A stretch of DNA of 64,000 nt from Kribbella amoyensis (GTDB lineage: Bacteria; Actinomycetota; Actinomycetes; Propionibacteriales; Kribbellaceae), in assembly GCF_007828865.1 (NCBI RefSeq), contig NZ_VIVK01000001.1, positions 868,001 through 932,000 on the forward strand. Direction: 5' to 3'. How positions within the stretch are numbered: the first letter of the stretch is position 1; each line of letters starts with the position of its first letter. Below the pieces are notes generated by a model. The model made no database searches. It was not told the DNA's origin and saw nothing but the letters and a program-made list of their open reading frames with translations. Positions 25,577 to 34,175 of this stretch are shown here, one piece after another. The position numbers were made by a program, and so were the translations under genes.

Positions 25577-27010
25577 TTAGAGTTGTTCGAGGTCCACGAG
25601 CGCGGTCTCCAGGTCTTGGAGGAGGCGTTGGAGATGCGGGACCGTGCGGCGGCAGCCGGTCAGGCCGAAGTGGACCTGACGGTCGTAGGTGGTGACGCTG
25701 ATGTTGAGGGCCTGGCCGTTGAGGACGACCGAGGCCGGGTACATGCCGAGAACGCGGGCGCCGTTCCAGTACAGCGGGCCGTTGCCTGGGCCGGGGACGT
25801 TGGAGATGACCACGTTGTACGGCGGGGGTGTGCGGCCGGCCAGCGCCGGTACGACGGCCGCGGGTCCGGCGGCGCCGAGGCCGAGGGCGCCGATCATCAG
25901 GTTCTGCAGCGGGGTCAGTTGGGAGAGCACCCGCTTGCCGTAGGCGGTCGAGTCCGTGATGCGGCGGATGCGCTGCTCCGGATCGGACTCGTCAGTGGCC
26001 AGGTCGGCGATCAGGGTCGCCAGCGCATTGCCACCGCCGGGCGCGTCCTGATCGCCCGTCCGCAGCGAGACCGGCACCATCGCGGTCATCGGCTGGTCCG
26101 GCAGGGCGCCGAGGTCCAGCAGGTAGTTGCGCAAGGCACCTGAACACATCGCCAGCAGCACGTCGTTGAGCGTCGCACCGGTGGACGCGCGGACCTTCTC
26201 CAGCCGCTCTTTCGGCCAGGACTGGGCCGCAAACCGCCGGGCGCCGGTGATCGGCCCGTTCAGGATCGTCATCGGCGCCTGGAACGCGACCGGCGAATGC
26301 TCGGACCGGACCGCGTGCCACGCGCTCTTCAACCCGACCGGGGTCAGCCCGACCAGATCGGACAGCACCCGCCAGGTCCCGCCGGCCGCGCGACCACCCG
26401 TGCGGGCCAGTTCGGACCACACGGCCGCCTTCTCCTCGGCGACCACGTCCGCGGGTGCGTCGAGCGGCGGCAGGGCGTACGTCGGGGGCATGCCGGTCCG
26501 GTTCGGGTCGTCGGTCAGCGTGGCCTGCATCCAGCGCAGCGCGGTCACGCCGTCGATCATCGAGTGGTGCACCTTGTGGTAGATCGCGAACCGGCGGCCC
26601 TCGATCCCGTCGATCAGGTGCATCTCCCACAGCGGCCGATGCCGGTCGAGCAGGGTCCCGTGCAACCGCGAGGTCAGTTCGAACAGCTCCCGGTACCGTC
26701 CCGGCCGGGCCAGTCCGGACAGCCGCACGTGGTACTCGAGGTCGATCTCCTCGTCCGGCTCCCACGACCAGTACCCGAGCTCGCGGACCCGGTTGCGGAC
26801 GCGTTGCGCGAAGAGCGGGTTCACCTGCTGCTGCTCGACGATCTCGCGGTAGAGCGTGGCCACGTAGTCGCGGTCGGTGCCGTCGGGGAACACGTGATCG
26901 CGGCCGGCGCTGTCGGGGACCTCGAGCAGCATCAAGCCACCGACGTGCATCGGCTGCTCCCGCGTCTCACCGAGCAGGAACATCGCGTCCAACGGCCCCA
27001 CCGCGGTCAT
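25577..27010 (-). CDS. WS/DGAT wax ester synthase/diacylglycerol acyltransferase
   Basis: A 477-residue acyltransferase joining acyl-CoA to fatty alcohols or diacylglycerol. The active site HHSMIDG is at residues 148-154 and the N-terminal PLDAMFLLGETREQPMHVGGL is diagnostic; NVVISNVPGPGNGPLYWNGA marks the C-terminal domain. It probably makes storage triacylglycerol, common in mycelial actinobacteria, and acts at the membrane or lipid-body surface. The start is ATG at 27010. It converges on the VOC gene and is divergent from the secreted esterase. Confidence 0.93.
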   Translation of the reverse strand: MTAVGPLDAMFLLGETREQPMHVGGLMLLEVPDSAGRDHVFPDGTDRDYVATLYREIVEQQQVNPLFAQRVRNRVRELGYWSWEPDEEIDLEYHVRLSGLARPGRYRELFELTSRLHGTLLDRHRPLWEMHLIDGIEGRRFAIYHKVHHSMIDGVTALRWMQATLTDDPNRTGMPPTYALPPLDAPADVVAEEKAAVWSELARTGGRAAGGTWRVLSDLVGLTPVGLKSAWHAVRSEHSPVAFQAPMTILNGPITGARRFAAQSWPKERLEKVRASTGATLNDVLLAMCSGALRNYLLDLGALPDQPMTAMVPVSLRTGDQDAPGGGNALATLIADLATDESDPEQRIRRITDSTAYGKRVLSQLTPLQNLMIGALGLGAAGPAAVVPALAGRTPPPYNVVISNVPGPGNGPLYWNGARVLGMYPASVVLNGQALNISVTTYDRQVHFGLTGCRRTVPHLQRLLQDLETALVDLEQL

Positions 27011-27127
27011 CCGGCCTCCCTGGCTCGCCGCCCATCCTCACAAGCCCGCGGTACCTGACGAAAGGGGGTGGCGGCACTGACGATCGGCAGTGACCGCGGA
27101 CAGTGGTCGATTCCTAGGTTCACAGGT

Positions 27128-28288
27128 ATGAAGCTCATCGCCTGTACTACAGCTCTCGTGCTGACCGCCGCACTCGGCGTCACCGCAGCAGCTCTGCCGT
27201 CCACCGCCGCTCCGGCGACCACGGCCTCCATCCGAACCGAGGCCGCGGTCAGCCTGCCCGTGCCGTCCGGCCGATTGCCCGTCGGCCTCGACCGGTTCGA
27301 GCTGGTCGACCGCTCCCGCACCGATCCGTGGGTGCCCGCGTCCGGATCACGCCGGTTGATGGTGTCGGTCTGGTATCCGGCCCTGCCCACGCCCGGCGAG
27401 CCCGCGCCGTACCTGACCGAGGCCGAGGCCAAGGGTCTGGTGGACTTCCGGCAACTCCCGCTGGACCCGAAGGCGATCGCCGGTGTCCGCGGCGTCGCGA
27501 AGACCGGCACCCCGATCCGGCCGGCACTGCACCGGTACCCGCTGGTCGTGCTCTCCCCCGGCTTCACCCTGCCGGTCGCGACCCTGACGAGCCTCGCGCA
27601 GGACCTGGCGAGCAAGGGGTACGTCGTCGCCGGGATCGACCACGCGTACGAGTCCAGCGGTACCGAATTCCCGGACGGCACCGTGAAGAGTTGCGTGGCC
27701 TGCGAGGTCGGCGAGGCGGAACAGGTCCCGCCGATCCGGGCCGCCGATGTGTCGTTCGTGCTGGACCACCTGGTCGGTCCGAAGCCGGGGTGGCGCGGCA
27801 GCCGGTGGATCGACGCCCGCCGGATCGGGATGGCGGGTCACTCGATCGGCGGGAACTCGGCCGCGGACGCGATGGTCGCGGATCCGCGGATCGACGCCGG
27901 GGTGAACCTGGACGGCACCTTCTTCACGCCGCTCCCCTCGACCGGAGTGCGGAAGCCGTTCCTCCTGGTCGGCGCACCGGGCACGCACACTCCGGGCGAC
28001 GAGGTGGACCGGTCGTGGGACGACAGCTGGAACCTGCTGACCGGGTACCGGCGGTGGTTCGTGCTGCCGGAGACAGGGCATCTGTCGTTCACCGACTTCG
28101 CCCCGCTGGCCAAGCGCTTCGGGCTCCCGGCCGACCCGGAGGCGCCGCTCGACGGTGACCGCACGGACGAGGTCACCCGCGCGCTGGTCACCGGGTTCCT
28201 CGACCACCACCTCCGGGGCCTGCCGTCAGCGCCGATCCTCGACGGCGCCGACCCGCGGTACCCGGAGGCGGTGCGGCAGACGCCTTAG
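27128..28288 (+). CDS. Secreted alpha/beta hydrolase, PAF acetylhydrolase-like
   Basis: A 386-residue protein. A signal peptide (MKLIACTTALVLTAALGVTAAALPSTA) is followed by a platelet-activating factor acetylhydrolase-type fold: MVSVWYPALP, LVVLSPGFTLP (oxyanion region), VVAGIDHAYES, the nucleophile GHSIGGNS, and the final His in PETGHLSFTDF. It should be an exported esterase or lipase. ATG at 27128 was chosen because the signal peptide begins there. Its stop overlaps the stop of the converging hexosaminidase gene. Confidence 0.87.
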   Translation: MKLIACTTALVLTAALGVTAAALPSTAAPATTASIRTEAAVSLPVPSGRLPVGLDRFELVDRSRTDPWVPASGSRRLMVSVWYPALPTPGEPAPYLTEAEAKGLVDFRQLPLDPKAIAGVRGVAKTGTPIRPALHRYPLVVLSPGFTLPVATLTSLAQDLASKGYVVAGIDHAYESSGTEFPDGTVKSCVACEVGEAEQVPPIRAADVSFVLDHLVGPKPGWRGSRWIDARRIGMAGHSIGGNSAADAMVADPRIDAGVNLDGTFFTPLPSTGVRKPFLLVGAPGTHTPGDEVDRSWDDSWNLLTGYRRWFVLPETGHLSFTDFAPLAKRFGLPADPEAPLDGDRTDEVTRALVTGFLDHHLRGLPSAPILDGADPRYPEAVRQTP

Positions 28289-29709
28289 TCGAGCGGGCGG
28301 TAGTCGAGGCCGAGCTTCTCGATCCGGCCGAGGTGGGGGCGCAGCCGGTCGAGGAACTCGGGGTACGACGTCCGCGGCGAGCCCCAGGCGCGCTCGGCGA
28401 ACGCGGACAGCCGCGGCAGCAGCATGTACGCGACCTGCTCCGGGCCCTCCATGTACTCGGTCCAGATCTGGCACTGGGTCCCGACGATGCGGGCCTGCTC
28501 CTCCTCGGTCAGGCCCGCCGGGACCACCTCGAAGTCGTACACCTTCTCCAGCGGGATGAAGCCGCCGATCGCCAGCGGCTCGGTCGCCGGATCGCCCTGG
28601 TAGTAGTCGAAGTAGACCGACTCGCAGGGCGCCATCACCACGTCGTGGCCGGCCTTCGCCGCGATCTCGCCGCGGTCGGCGCCGCGCCAGGCCATGATCA
28701 CCGCGTCCTTCGGGCAGTCGGTCTCGACCATCTCGTCCCAGCCGACCAGCCGGCGGCCGTCCTCGGCGAGCACGGACGCGACCTGCGCGGTGAACCAGCC
28801 CTGCAGCTGGCTCGCCTCGGTCAGGCCGAGCTCGGCCTGCCGCTTCTGCGCCTCGTCGGACTCGCGCCACTGCTTGGCCGGGCACTCGTCGCCGCCGAGG
28901 TGGATGTACGGGCCGGGGAAGATCTCCAGCACCTCACGCAGCACGGTCCGGACGAAGTCCACGGTCGCGTCGTTCACGTTCAGCACGTCGTCGCTGATGC
29001 CCCAGATCTGCCGGACGCCGATCGGCTCGTCCGGGTGGTTGCCCAGCTCCGGGTACGCCGCGACGGCCGCCTGCATGTGCCCGGGCAGGTCGATCTCGGG
29101 CACGATCGTGATCCCGCGCTCGGCCGCGTACGCGACGATCTCGCGCAGGTCGTCCTTGGTGTAGAAGCCGCCGTGCCGCTGTCCGTCGAAGCTGAACTCG
29201 GTCTGCTCGTGCGACATCTTGCCGACCATCGTCTGGTCCCGCCACGCACCGATCTCGGTGAGCTTCGGGTACGCGTCGATCTCGACCCGCCAGCCCTGGT
29301 CGTCGGTGAGGTGCAGGTGCAGCACGTTCAGCCGGTGCAGGGCGGCCACGTCGACGATCCGGAGCACGAACTCCTTCGGCAGGAAGTGCCGCGCGACGTC
29401 GAGCATCAGCCCGCGCCAGCCGAACCGCGGCGCGTCGGCGATCCGGACCGCGGGCACCGCGACGGCACCGTCCTCGGCCGGCTCCGCCGCGTCGAGCAGC
29501 TGCAGGAACGTCTGGTCGGCCCACAGCAGCGCCTCCGCCGACCCGGCCGACAGCCGCGCACCCTCCGCGGTCACGTCGATCCGGTACTCGGTCTCGGCGA
29601 GGTTCTCCACCACCGTCCGGACGGCCTCGGTGCCCGGGTCGGCGGTGACCCAGCGGCCTTCCTCGACGACGAGCTCACGGGGTGCGGGGACGATCGCGAT
29701 TTCGGGCAT
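28285..29709 (-). CDS. Beta-N-acetylhexosaminidase, GH20
   Basis: A 474-residue GH20 enzyme. The N-terminal GH20b domain precedes the barrel: RFGWRGLMLDVARHFLP, NVLHLHLTDDQGWRVEI, IVPEIDLPGHMQAAVAAYPELG, the catalytic pair in YIHLGGDECP (Asp-Glu), LVGWDEM and QCQIWTEYM. It removes terminal GlcNAc/GalNAc, for example from chitin fragments. No signal peptide is visible, so it probably acts on imported chitooligosaccharides. No transporter is adjacent. It shares overlapping stop codons with the esterase gene (28285-28288). Confidence 0.93.
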   Translation of the reverse strand: MPEIAIVPAPRELVVEEGRWVTADPGTEAVRTVVENLAETEYRIDVTAEGARLSAGSAEALLWADQTFLQLLDAAEPAEDGAVAVPAVRIADAPRFGWRGLMLDVARHFLPKEFVLRIVDVAALHRLNVLHLHLTDDQGWRVEIDAYPKLTEIGAWRDQTMVGKMSHEQTEFSFDGQRHGGFYTKDDLREIVAYAAERGITIVPEIDLPGHMQAAVAAYPELGNHPDEPIGVRQIWGISDDVLNVNDATVDFVRTVLREVLEIFPGPYIHLGGDECPAKQWRESDEAQKRQAELGLTEASQLQGWFTAQVASVLAEDGRRLVGWDEMVETDCPKDAVIMAWRGADRGEIAAKAGHDVVMAPCESVYFDYYQGDPATEPLAIGGFIPLEKVYDFEVVPAGLTEEEQARIVGTQCQIWTEYMEGPEQVAYMLLPRLSAFAERAWGSPRTSYPEFLDRLRPHLGRIEKLGLDYRPLD

Positions 29710-29897
29710 CCGGACTCCAAGGGGGTCGATGAGAGCGCAGCCACAGTCGGAGTGACCTTACAAGCGGTGGCCGAGCGGGGAACAGGTCTGGTCCACGCTC
29801 CGAACTGTTCGCAATCCGCACTGTGGAAACACTGCCGCGCAGTCTGACCGCTCACAAAGCGGCTGCCGGGGAAGGGATCCAATGAGAAGGTGAGCGG

Positions 29898-31178
29898 GTG
29901 ACGACCGAACCCACCGACCGCCGGCCCCAGGACACGACCGCCGATCCGTCCACCCCCGGTTCGCCGGCCACCGGCTCGTCGGCGCGGGCGGTGCAGCGGA
30001 CGACGTTGCGGGTGCTGGTGCTCAGCAACGTCGTCGGTGGGGTCGCGGTGGCCAGTGGGTTCGCGGTCGCGGGCTTGCTGGCGGAGAGCATCTCCGGATC
30101 CACCTCGCTGGCCGGCCTGGTCGCCACTTCGACGACGCTGGGCGCGGCGATCCTCGCGGTCCCGCTGGCTCGGCTGGCCCGGAGTCACGGCCGCCGGATC
30201 TCGCTCACCACCGGGTACCTGATCGCGGTCGCGGGCGCGTTACTCAGCATCGTCGCCGCGCAGCTCGACTCGATGGCGTTGCTGCTCGTCGCGGGTTGTC
30301 TGTTCGGCAGCGGCTCGGCCGCGAACCTGCAGTCCCGGTACGCCGCCACCGACGCGGCCGACCCGCAACACGTCGCCCGGGCGCTGTCGATCGTGGTCTG
30401 GGCGACCACCATCGGCGTCGTGGTCGGCCCGAACCTCACCGGGATCGGCGGCACCGTCGGCACGAACCTCGGCGTCCCGGCGCTGGCCGGGCCGTACGTG
30501 TTCTCGGTGGTCGCGTTCGGGTTGAGCCTGGTCACGGTGTGGTTCGGGCTGCGCCGGCTGCACCAGGAGACGCCGCGGGCCAAGGTCGAACGGCAACCGC
30601 TGGCCGCGACGTTCCGCCGGGTGATGGCGATCCCGCAGGCCCGGCTGGGACTGGTGGCGATCGCGACCGCGCACTCGGTGATGGTCGGGGTGATGTCGAT
30701 GACGTCGGTGCACCTGCGCCACCACGGTGCCTCGCTGACGATCGTGGGCTTCGTGATCAGCGGACACGTCGCCGGGATGTACGCGCTGTCGCCGGTGATG
30801 GGCTGGCTGGCCGACCGGATCGGCCGGATCCCCACCATCGGGATCGGGCTGGCGATCCTGGCGTCCGCGATGACGGTCGCGGCTGTCGCCCCCGACGAGG
30901 CGCACAGCCTGACCGGCCTGGCGTTGTTCCTGCTCGGACTCGGCTGGTCGGCGTGCCTGGTGGCCGGCTCGACGCTGCTGTCCCGGAGCGTTCCCGACGA
31001 CATCCGCACCTCGGCCCAGGGACTGTCCGACCTCACCATGGGCGCGTTCGCCTCGGTCGCCGGAACCGCGGCCGGCCCGGTCCTCGCGTACCTCGGCTTT
31101 CACTGGCTGGCCGTCCTCTGCGGCCTCCTGCTCATCCCCGTCGCGTTGCTCGCGGCAACAACCCCTCAACGCACGTAA
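29898..31178 (+). CDS. MFS transporter
   Basis: A 426-residue major facilitator with about 12 membrane helices after a Thr/Pro-rich, probably cytoplasmic N-terminus. The loop 2-3 segment LARLARSHGRRISLTTGYLIAV is the MFS motif, and MGWLADRIGRIPTIG is its repeat between helices 8 and 9. Substrate is unknown; drug efflux is likely because a TetR regulator follows 78 nt downstream on the same strand. GTG at 29898 was chosen as the first start before the conserved part. Confidence 0.85.
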   Translation: MTTEPTDRRPQDTTADPSTPGSPATGSSARAVQRTTLRVLVLSNVVGGVAVASGFAVAGLLAESISGSTSLAGLVATSTTLGAAILAVPLARLARSHGRRISLTTGYLIAVAGALLSIVAAQLDSMALLLVAGCLFGSGSAANLQSRYAATDAADPQHVARALSIVVWATTIGVVVGPNLTGIGGTVGTNLGVPALAGPYVFSVVAFGLSLVTVWFGLRRLHQETPRAKVERQPLAATFRRVMAIPQARLGLVAIATAHSVMVGVMSMTSVHLRHHGASLTIVGFVISGHVAGMYALSPVMGWLADRIGRIPTIGIGLAILASAMTVAAVAPDEAHSLTGLALFLLGLGWSACLVAGSTLLSRSVPDDIRTSAQGLSDLTMGAFASVAGTAAGPVLAYLGFHWLAVLCGLLLIPVALLAATTPQRT

Positions 31179-31256
31179 CCGACCGTCCGCGGTCGCCCGC
31201 GAGTACGCTGGCGGGGTTGTCCGGGCCGGGTGGTTCGCGAGCTGGAGGTGCCGGTG

Positions 31257-31859
31257 GTGAGGACGGCCAGGAAGCTGACGCCGAAGGGGGTCGCGACGCG
31301 GGAGCGGATCGTCCAGGGCGCGGCCGAGTTGCTGCGGGAGCGGGGGATCGAGGGGACGACGCTGGACGACGTCGGGCGGGTCACGCGGACGAGCCGGAGC
31401 CAGTTGTTCCACTACTTCCCCGACGGCCGGAACGCGTTGCTGCTCGCGGTCGCCGAGCACGAGGCCGATCGGGTGATCGAGGACCAGCAGCCGTATCTCG
31501 GCCAGTTGTCGACCTTCCGGTCCTGGCTGGACTGGCGGGACGTGGTCGTCGAGCGGTACCGCGCACTCGGCGACACCTGCCCGCTCGGTGCGCTCCTGCA
31601 GCAGCTCGGCCGGGACGATCCGGCCAGCCGCCCGATGGTGCGCACGATGATGGCGAACTGGGCGGCCGCACTCGCCGACGGCATCCGGCGGACCCAGGCC
31701 CTCGGTGAAGCGCCGGCCGATCTCGACGCCGACCAGGCGGCCACCGCGTTGCTGGCCGGCCTGCAGGGCGGGGTCGTGCTGATGCTGTCCACCGGTGAGA
31801 CCAAGCACCTCGAAGCCGCCCTCGACCTCGGCCTCCGCCAGCTCCGCCCTCCCGACTGA
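31257..31859 (+). CDS. TetR family transcriptional regulator
   Basis: A 200-residue repressor. The N-terminal HTH is ATRERIVQGAAELLRERGIEGTTLDDVGRVTRTSRSQLFHYF, followed by a typical TetR ligand-binding domain of the C-terminal TetR_C_16-like type (CPLGALLQQLGRDDP). GTG at 31257 lies 8 nt after GGAGG, better placed than an upstream in-frame GTG at 31230. It probably controls the MFS gene just upstream and itself. It converges on the SDR gene across a terminator. Confidence 0.88.
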   Translation: MRTARKLTPKGVATRERIVQGAAELLRERGIEGTTLDDVGRVTRTSRSQLFHYFPDGRNALLLAVAEHEADRVIEDQQPYLGQLSTFRSWLDWRDVVVERYRALGDTCPLGALLQQLGRDDPASRPMVRTMMANWAAALADGIRRTQALGEAPADLDADQAATALLAGLQGGVVLMLSTGETKHLEAALDLGLRQLRPPD

Positions 31860-31860
31860 C

Positions 31861-31893
31861 CGCGGCGGCCGATCCACCGGACCGGCCGCCGCG
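31861..31893. terminator. Bidirectional hairpin between TetR and SDR genes
   Basis: CGCGGCGGCC (31861-31870) pairs perfectly with GGCCGCCGCG (31884-31893) over a 13-nt loop, in the gap between the two converging stop codons. Confidence 0.75.
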
Positions 31894-31930
31894 CTCGGCG
31901 CTGATCCGCCGCGCCGGGACAGGATCGCGA

Positions 31931-32737
31931 TCAGGCCGCCGGGGCGTCGTACCAGCCGCCGTCGACCCGCAGCGTCGCGCCGGTGATGTAGGCGGAGACC
32001 GGGCTGGCCAGGTACGCCACGGCGGCCGCGACCTCGTGCAGCCGGGCGATCCGGCCGGTGTCGTTCGGCGCGAGGTGCTGGACCAGGGTCGGCTCGATCT
32101 CGTCCCAGGTGTCGCCCCAGCCCTGGGACCGGCCGAGCGCGGTGAGGTTCTTCTCGCCGGTCTCGGTCAGCATGCCGCCGGGGGCGATCAGGTTCGAGGT
32201 GATGCCGGTGCCCTTGAGCTCGCGGGCCAGCGACGCGGCGAGGTTCTGCCGGGCCGCGTTGGTCGCCGCGTAGTGCGGCTGGGACGCCTGCGGCAGCAGC
32301 CCGGTCACACTGCCGATCTGGATCACCCGGCCCCAGTCGCGGTTCCGCATGCCGGGGAGCAGCCGCTCGATCAGCCGGACACTGGACAGCACGTTGAGGT
32401 TGTAGAGACCGGCCCAGTCGTCGGCCGTGAGATCCGACCAGGAGCGGCTGACGTCGTACGCGCCGGCATTGTTGACCAGTACGTCCACCGGGCCGCCCTC
32501 GAGCGCCAGCTTCGCCACCGCGGCCGCGCCCTCGTCCGTGGTCAGGTCGCCGACCACGCCGTCCGCGCTACCGCCCGCGGCGACGATCTCCGCGGTCACC
32601 TTGCCGACCCTGGCCTCGTCGCGGCCGTGCACCACGACCGCTGCGCCCTCCTCGGCGAGCAGCTTGGCCACCGCCGCACCCAGGCCCGCACTCGACCCCG
32701 TCACCAGGGCCCGCCGGCCAGTCAACCCGAGATCCAT
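31931..32737 (-). CDS. SDR family oxidoreductase with Asn at the catalytic Lys position
   Basis: A 268-residue classical SDR. The NAD(P) motif TGSSAGLG is at 13-20, NNAG at 89-92, the catalytic Ser is S143 in IGSVTG, and Tyr is Y156. The usual YxxxK reads Y-A-A-T-N (residues 156-160), so the Lys that lowers the Tyr pKa is replaced by Asn; the codon AAC is unambiguous. Either the protein belongs to a subfamily with altered chemistry or it is a non-catalytic SDR. It is divergent from the methyltransferase across a palindromic operator. Confidence 0.85.
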   Translation of the reverse strand: MDLGLTGRRALVTGSSAGLGAAVAKLLAEEGAAVVVHGRDEARVGKVTAEIVAAGGSADGVVGDLTTDEGAAAVAKLALEGGPVDVLVNNAGAYDVSRSWSDLTADDWAGLYNLNVLSSVRLIERLLPGMRNRDWGRVIQIGSVTGLLPQASQPHYAATNAARQNLAASLARELKGTGITSNLIAPGGMLTETGEKNLTALGRSQGWGDTWDEIEPTLVQHLAPNDTGRIARLHEVAAAVAYLASPVSAYITGATLRVDGGWYDAPAA

Positions 32738-32793
32738 CTCGTCACTTCCTTGTCGTCTGTTTTTTGGACCGTCGGGTTCAGTTTGCGCCGGAG

Positions 32794-32817
32794 AAAATGG
32801 ACTTCCAAGTCCACTTT
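32794..32817. promoter_or_regulatory. Palindromic operator between SDR and methyltransferase genes
   Basis: TGGACTTCCAAGTCCA (32798-32813) is a perfect palindrome of 7-bp arms with a 2-bp centre, extended on both sides by A/T runs. It lies between divergent starts at 32737 and 32853. The form fits a dimeric winged-helix repressor such as HxlR or MarR; no such gene is adjacent, and the closest regulator is the TetR gene at 31257. Confidence 0.6.
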
Positions 32818-32852
32818 TTCCCCACCGCCGGACCGGTCGCTACCCTCGGCCC

Positions 32853-33548
32853 GTGAGCATCGCCGAGGGCGGGATCCCCAGCCCGAACATCTGGCACCAC
32901 CCGCAGACCTACGAGCTGGAGAACCGCGCGGTCGACCCCGGCGGCGTGATCGAGCCGGCCCTGCGGGCGATCCGGGACTGGGCCGGCAGCACCGTGCTCG
33001 ACCTCGGCTGCGGCACCGGGTACCACCTGCCGATGTTCGCGGCGACCGCGGCGCGGGTGATCGGGGTCGAGCCGCACGGCACCCTGGCCGAGGCGGCCCG
33101 GCGGCGGACGCGGAACCTGCCGGCCGTCGACGTCCGCCAGGGCACGGCGCAGCAGATCCCCGTGCCGGACGCCTCGATCGACGTGATGCACGCGCGCTGG
33201 GCGTACTTCTTCGGCCCCGGCTGCGAACCAGGGCTGGCCGAGCTGGACCGGGTGATGCGGCGCGGCGGGACCGCCTTCGTGATCGACAACGATGCCGGCC
33301 GGTCGACGTTCGGGGGCTGGTTCGCCGCGGCGTACCCGATGATCAAGCCGGCCGAGGTGGAACGCTTCTGGTCGTCGCGCGGGTGGCACCGGACCCAGCT
33401 GGACATGGGCTGGCGGTTCGAGGCGCGCGAGGACTTCGAGGCGGTGGTGCGGATCGAGTTCAAGCCGGCCGACGCCGAGCGGATCATCGCCTCGCATCCG
33501 GGCACCGAGGTCGACTACGCGATCAACCTGTGGTCCCGGACGTACTGA
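32853..33548 (+). CDS. SAM-dependent methyltransferase, Methyltransf_11 type
   Basis: A 231-residue class I methyltransferase. Motif I is VLDLGCGTGYHLPMF, strand 2 ends VIGVEPHG, and the later segment LDRVMRRGGTAFVIDND matches the family. An N-terminal Trp/His-rich stretch (IPSPNIWHHPQTYELENRA) is typical of a Methyltransf_11 group of unknown substrate. GTG at 32853 was chosen since homology starts there. Control is probably through the palindrome upstream. Confidence 0.87.
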   Translation: MSIAEGGIPSPNIWHHPQTYELENRAVDPGGVIEPALRAIRDWAGSTVLDLGCGTGYHLPMFAATAARVIGVEPHGTLAEAARRRTRNLPAVDVRQGTAQQIPVPDASIDVMHARWAYFFGPGCEPGLAELDRVMRRGGTAFVIDNDAGRSTFGGWFAAAYPMIKPAEVERFWSSRGWHRTQLDMGWRFEAREDFEAVVRIEFKPADAERIIASHPGTEVDYAINLWSRTY

Positions 33549-33558
33549 CACGCTGTCA
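33546..33558. promoter_or_regulatory. Small palindrome before the pseudo-ABC operon
   Basis: TGACACGCTGTCA is a perfect palindrome of 5-bp arms around CGC. It overlaps the methyltransferase stop codon and lies 66 bp before the first gene of the operon. It could be an operator; the motif is short enough to arise by chance. Confidence 0.35.
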
Positions 33559-33575
33559 CGCTGCGACGACCCCGC

Positions 33576-33614
33576 GCGCCTCCTAAGGTAAGACGCCAAC
33601 GACCTGGGAGGCGC
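33576..33614 (+). promoter_or_regulatory. Hairpin covering the Shine-Dalgarno of the pseudo-ABC operon
   Basis: GCGCCTCC (33576-33583) pairs with GGAGGCGC (33607-33614), and inside it AGGT (33586-33589) pairs with ACCT (33602-33605). The 3' arm contains the only Shine-Dalgarno-like stretch, GGGAGG, before ATG at 33624. If transcribed, this stem would hide the ribosome-binding site, so translation of the operon may be gated. Confidence 0.45.
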
Positions 33615-33623
33615 CTGGCCGGC

Positions 33624-34175
33624 ATGGACGGACTGCTGCTCGAACGGCTGCTGCCCGCGTACCCCGAGTCCCTCCGTCTCGACATCGGCGTCCAGCGGTC
33701 CCTGCTGACCGGCAGCGTGGACGAGGCCCGGTACTGCGCGGACGTGATCGTCGGCCAGGAGGATCCGCCCGAGGGCGCCGTGGTGAAGGCGTCCCAGCCG
33801 GTCCGTCTGGTCCCGGCCGAAGGCGGGCTGCTCCCCCATCTCACCGTGCTCGGCAACATCGTCCACGGCCACACGGTCACCCACCGCGTCACCCGGCGAG
33901 CGGCCGAGGGCGTCTGCCGGATGACGGCGTCCTCGTGTGGCCTGGAGGACGTGCTCGACCGCTATCCGCACGAGCTGACCCCGGGACGGCGACGCCTGGC
34001 CGGAGTGGCGCGCGCCTTGCGTGCGGTCCCCGCGGTGATCGTGCTGGAGGACGCGGCCGGCCTGCCGACCTGGGGATCGCTGCTGCGCTTCGACAAGACG
34101 AACCCGGAGCTGTTCTCGGCCGCGTTCCTGCTGATCACCACGGACGCCGATCGGACGACGGGATTCGGTGCGTGA
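33624..34175 (+). CDS. Degenerate ABC-ATPase-like protein (pseudo-ATPase)
   Basis: A 183-residue protein that aligns by eye to a MalK/CUT1-type ABC ATPase but lacks every catalytic motif. The P-loop region reads TGSVDEAR (29-36) instead of GPSGCGKS. The Q-loop region is LVPAEGGLLPHLTVLGNI (62-79), clearly related to xxQxxxLFPHLTVxENI but without Gln. The signature reads ELTPGRRRLAGVARAL (117-132) instead of LSGGQxQRVALARAL. Walker B reads VIVLEDAAGL (138-147), with Asp and Glu exchanged. The H-switch reads LITTDAD, without His. The open frame and conserved scaffold argue for selection on a structural role. It overlaps the lipoprotein gene by GTGA. Confidence 0.72.
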   Translation: MDGLLLERLLPAYPESLRLDIGVQRSLLTGSVDEARYCADVIVGQEDPPEGAVVKASQPVRLVPAEGGLLPHLTVLGNIVHGHTVTHRVTRRAAEGVCRMTASSCGLEDVLDRYPHELTPGRRRLAGVARALRAVPAVIVLEDAAGLPTWGSLLRFDKTNPELFSAAFLLITTDADRTTGFGA

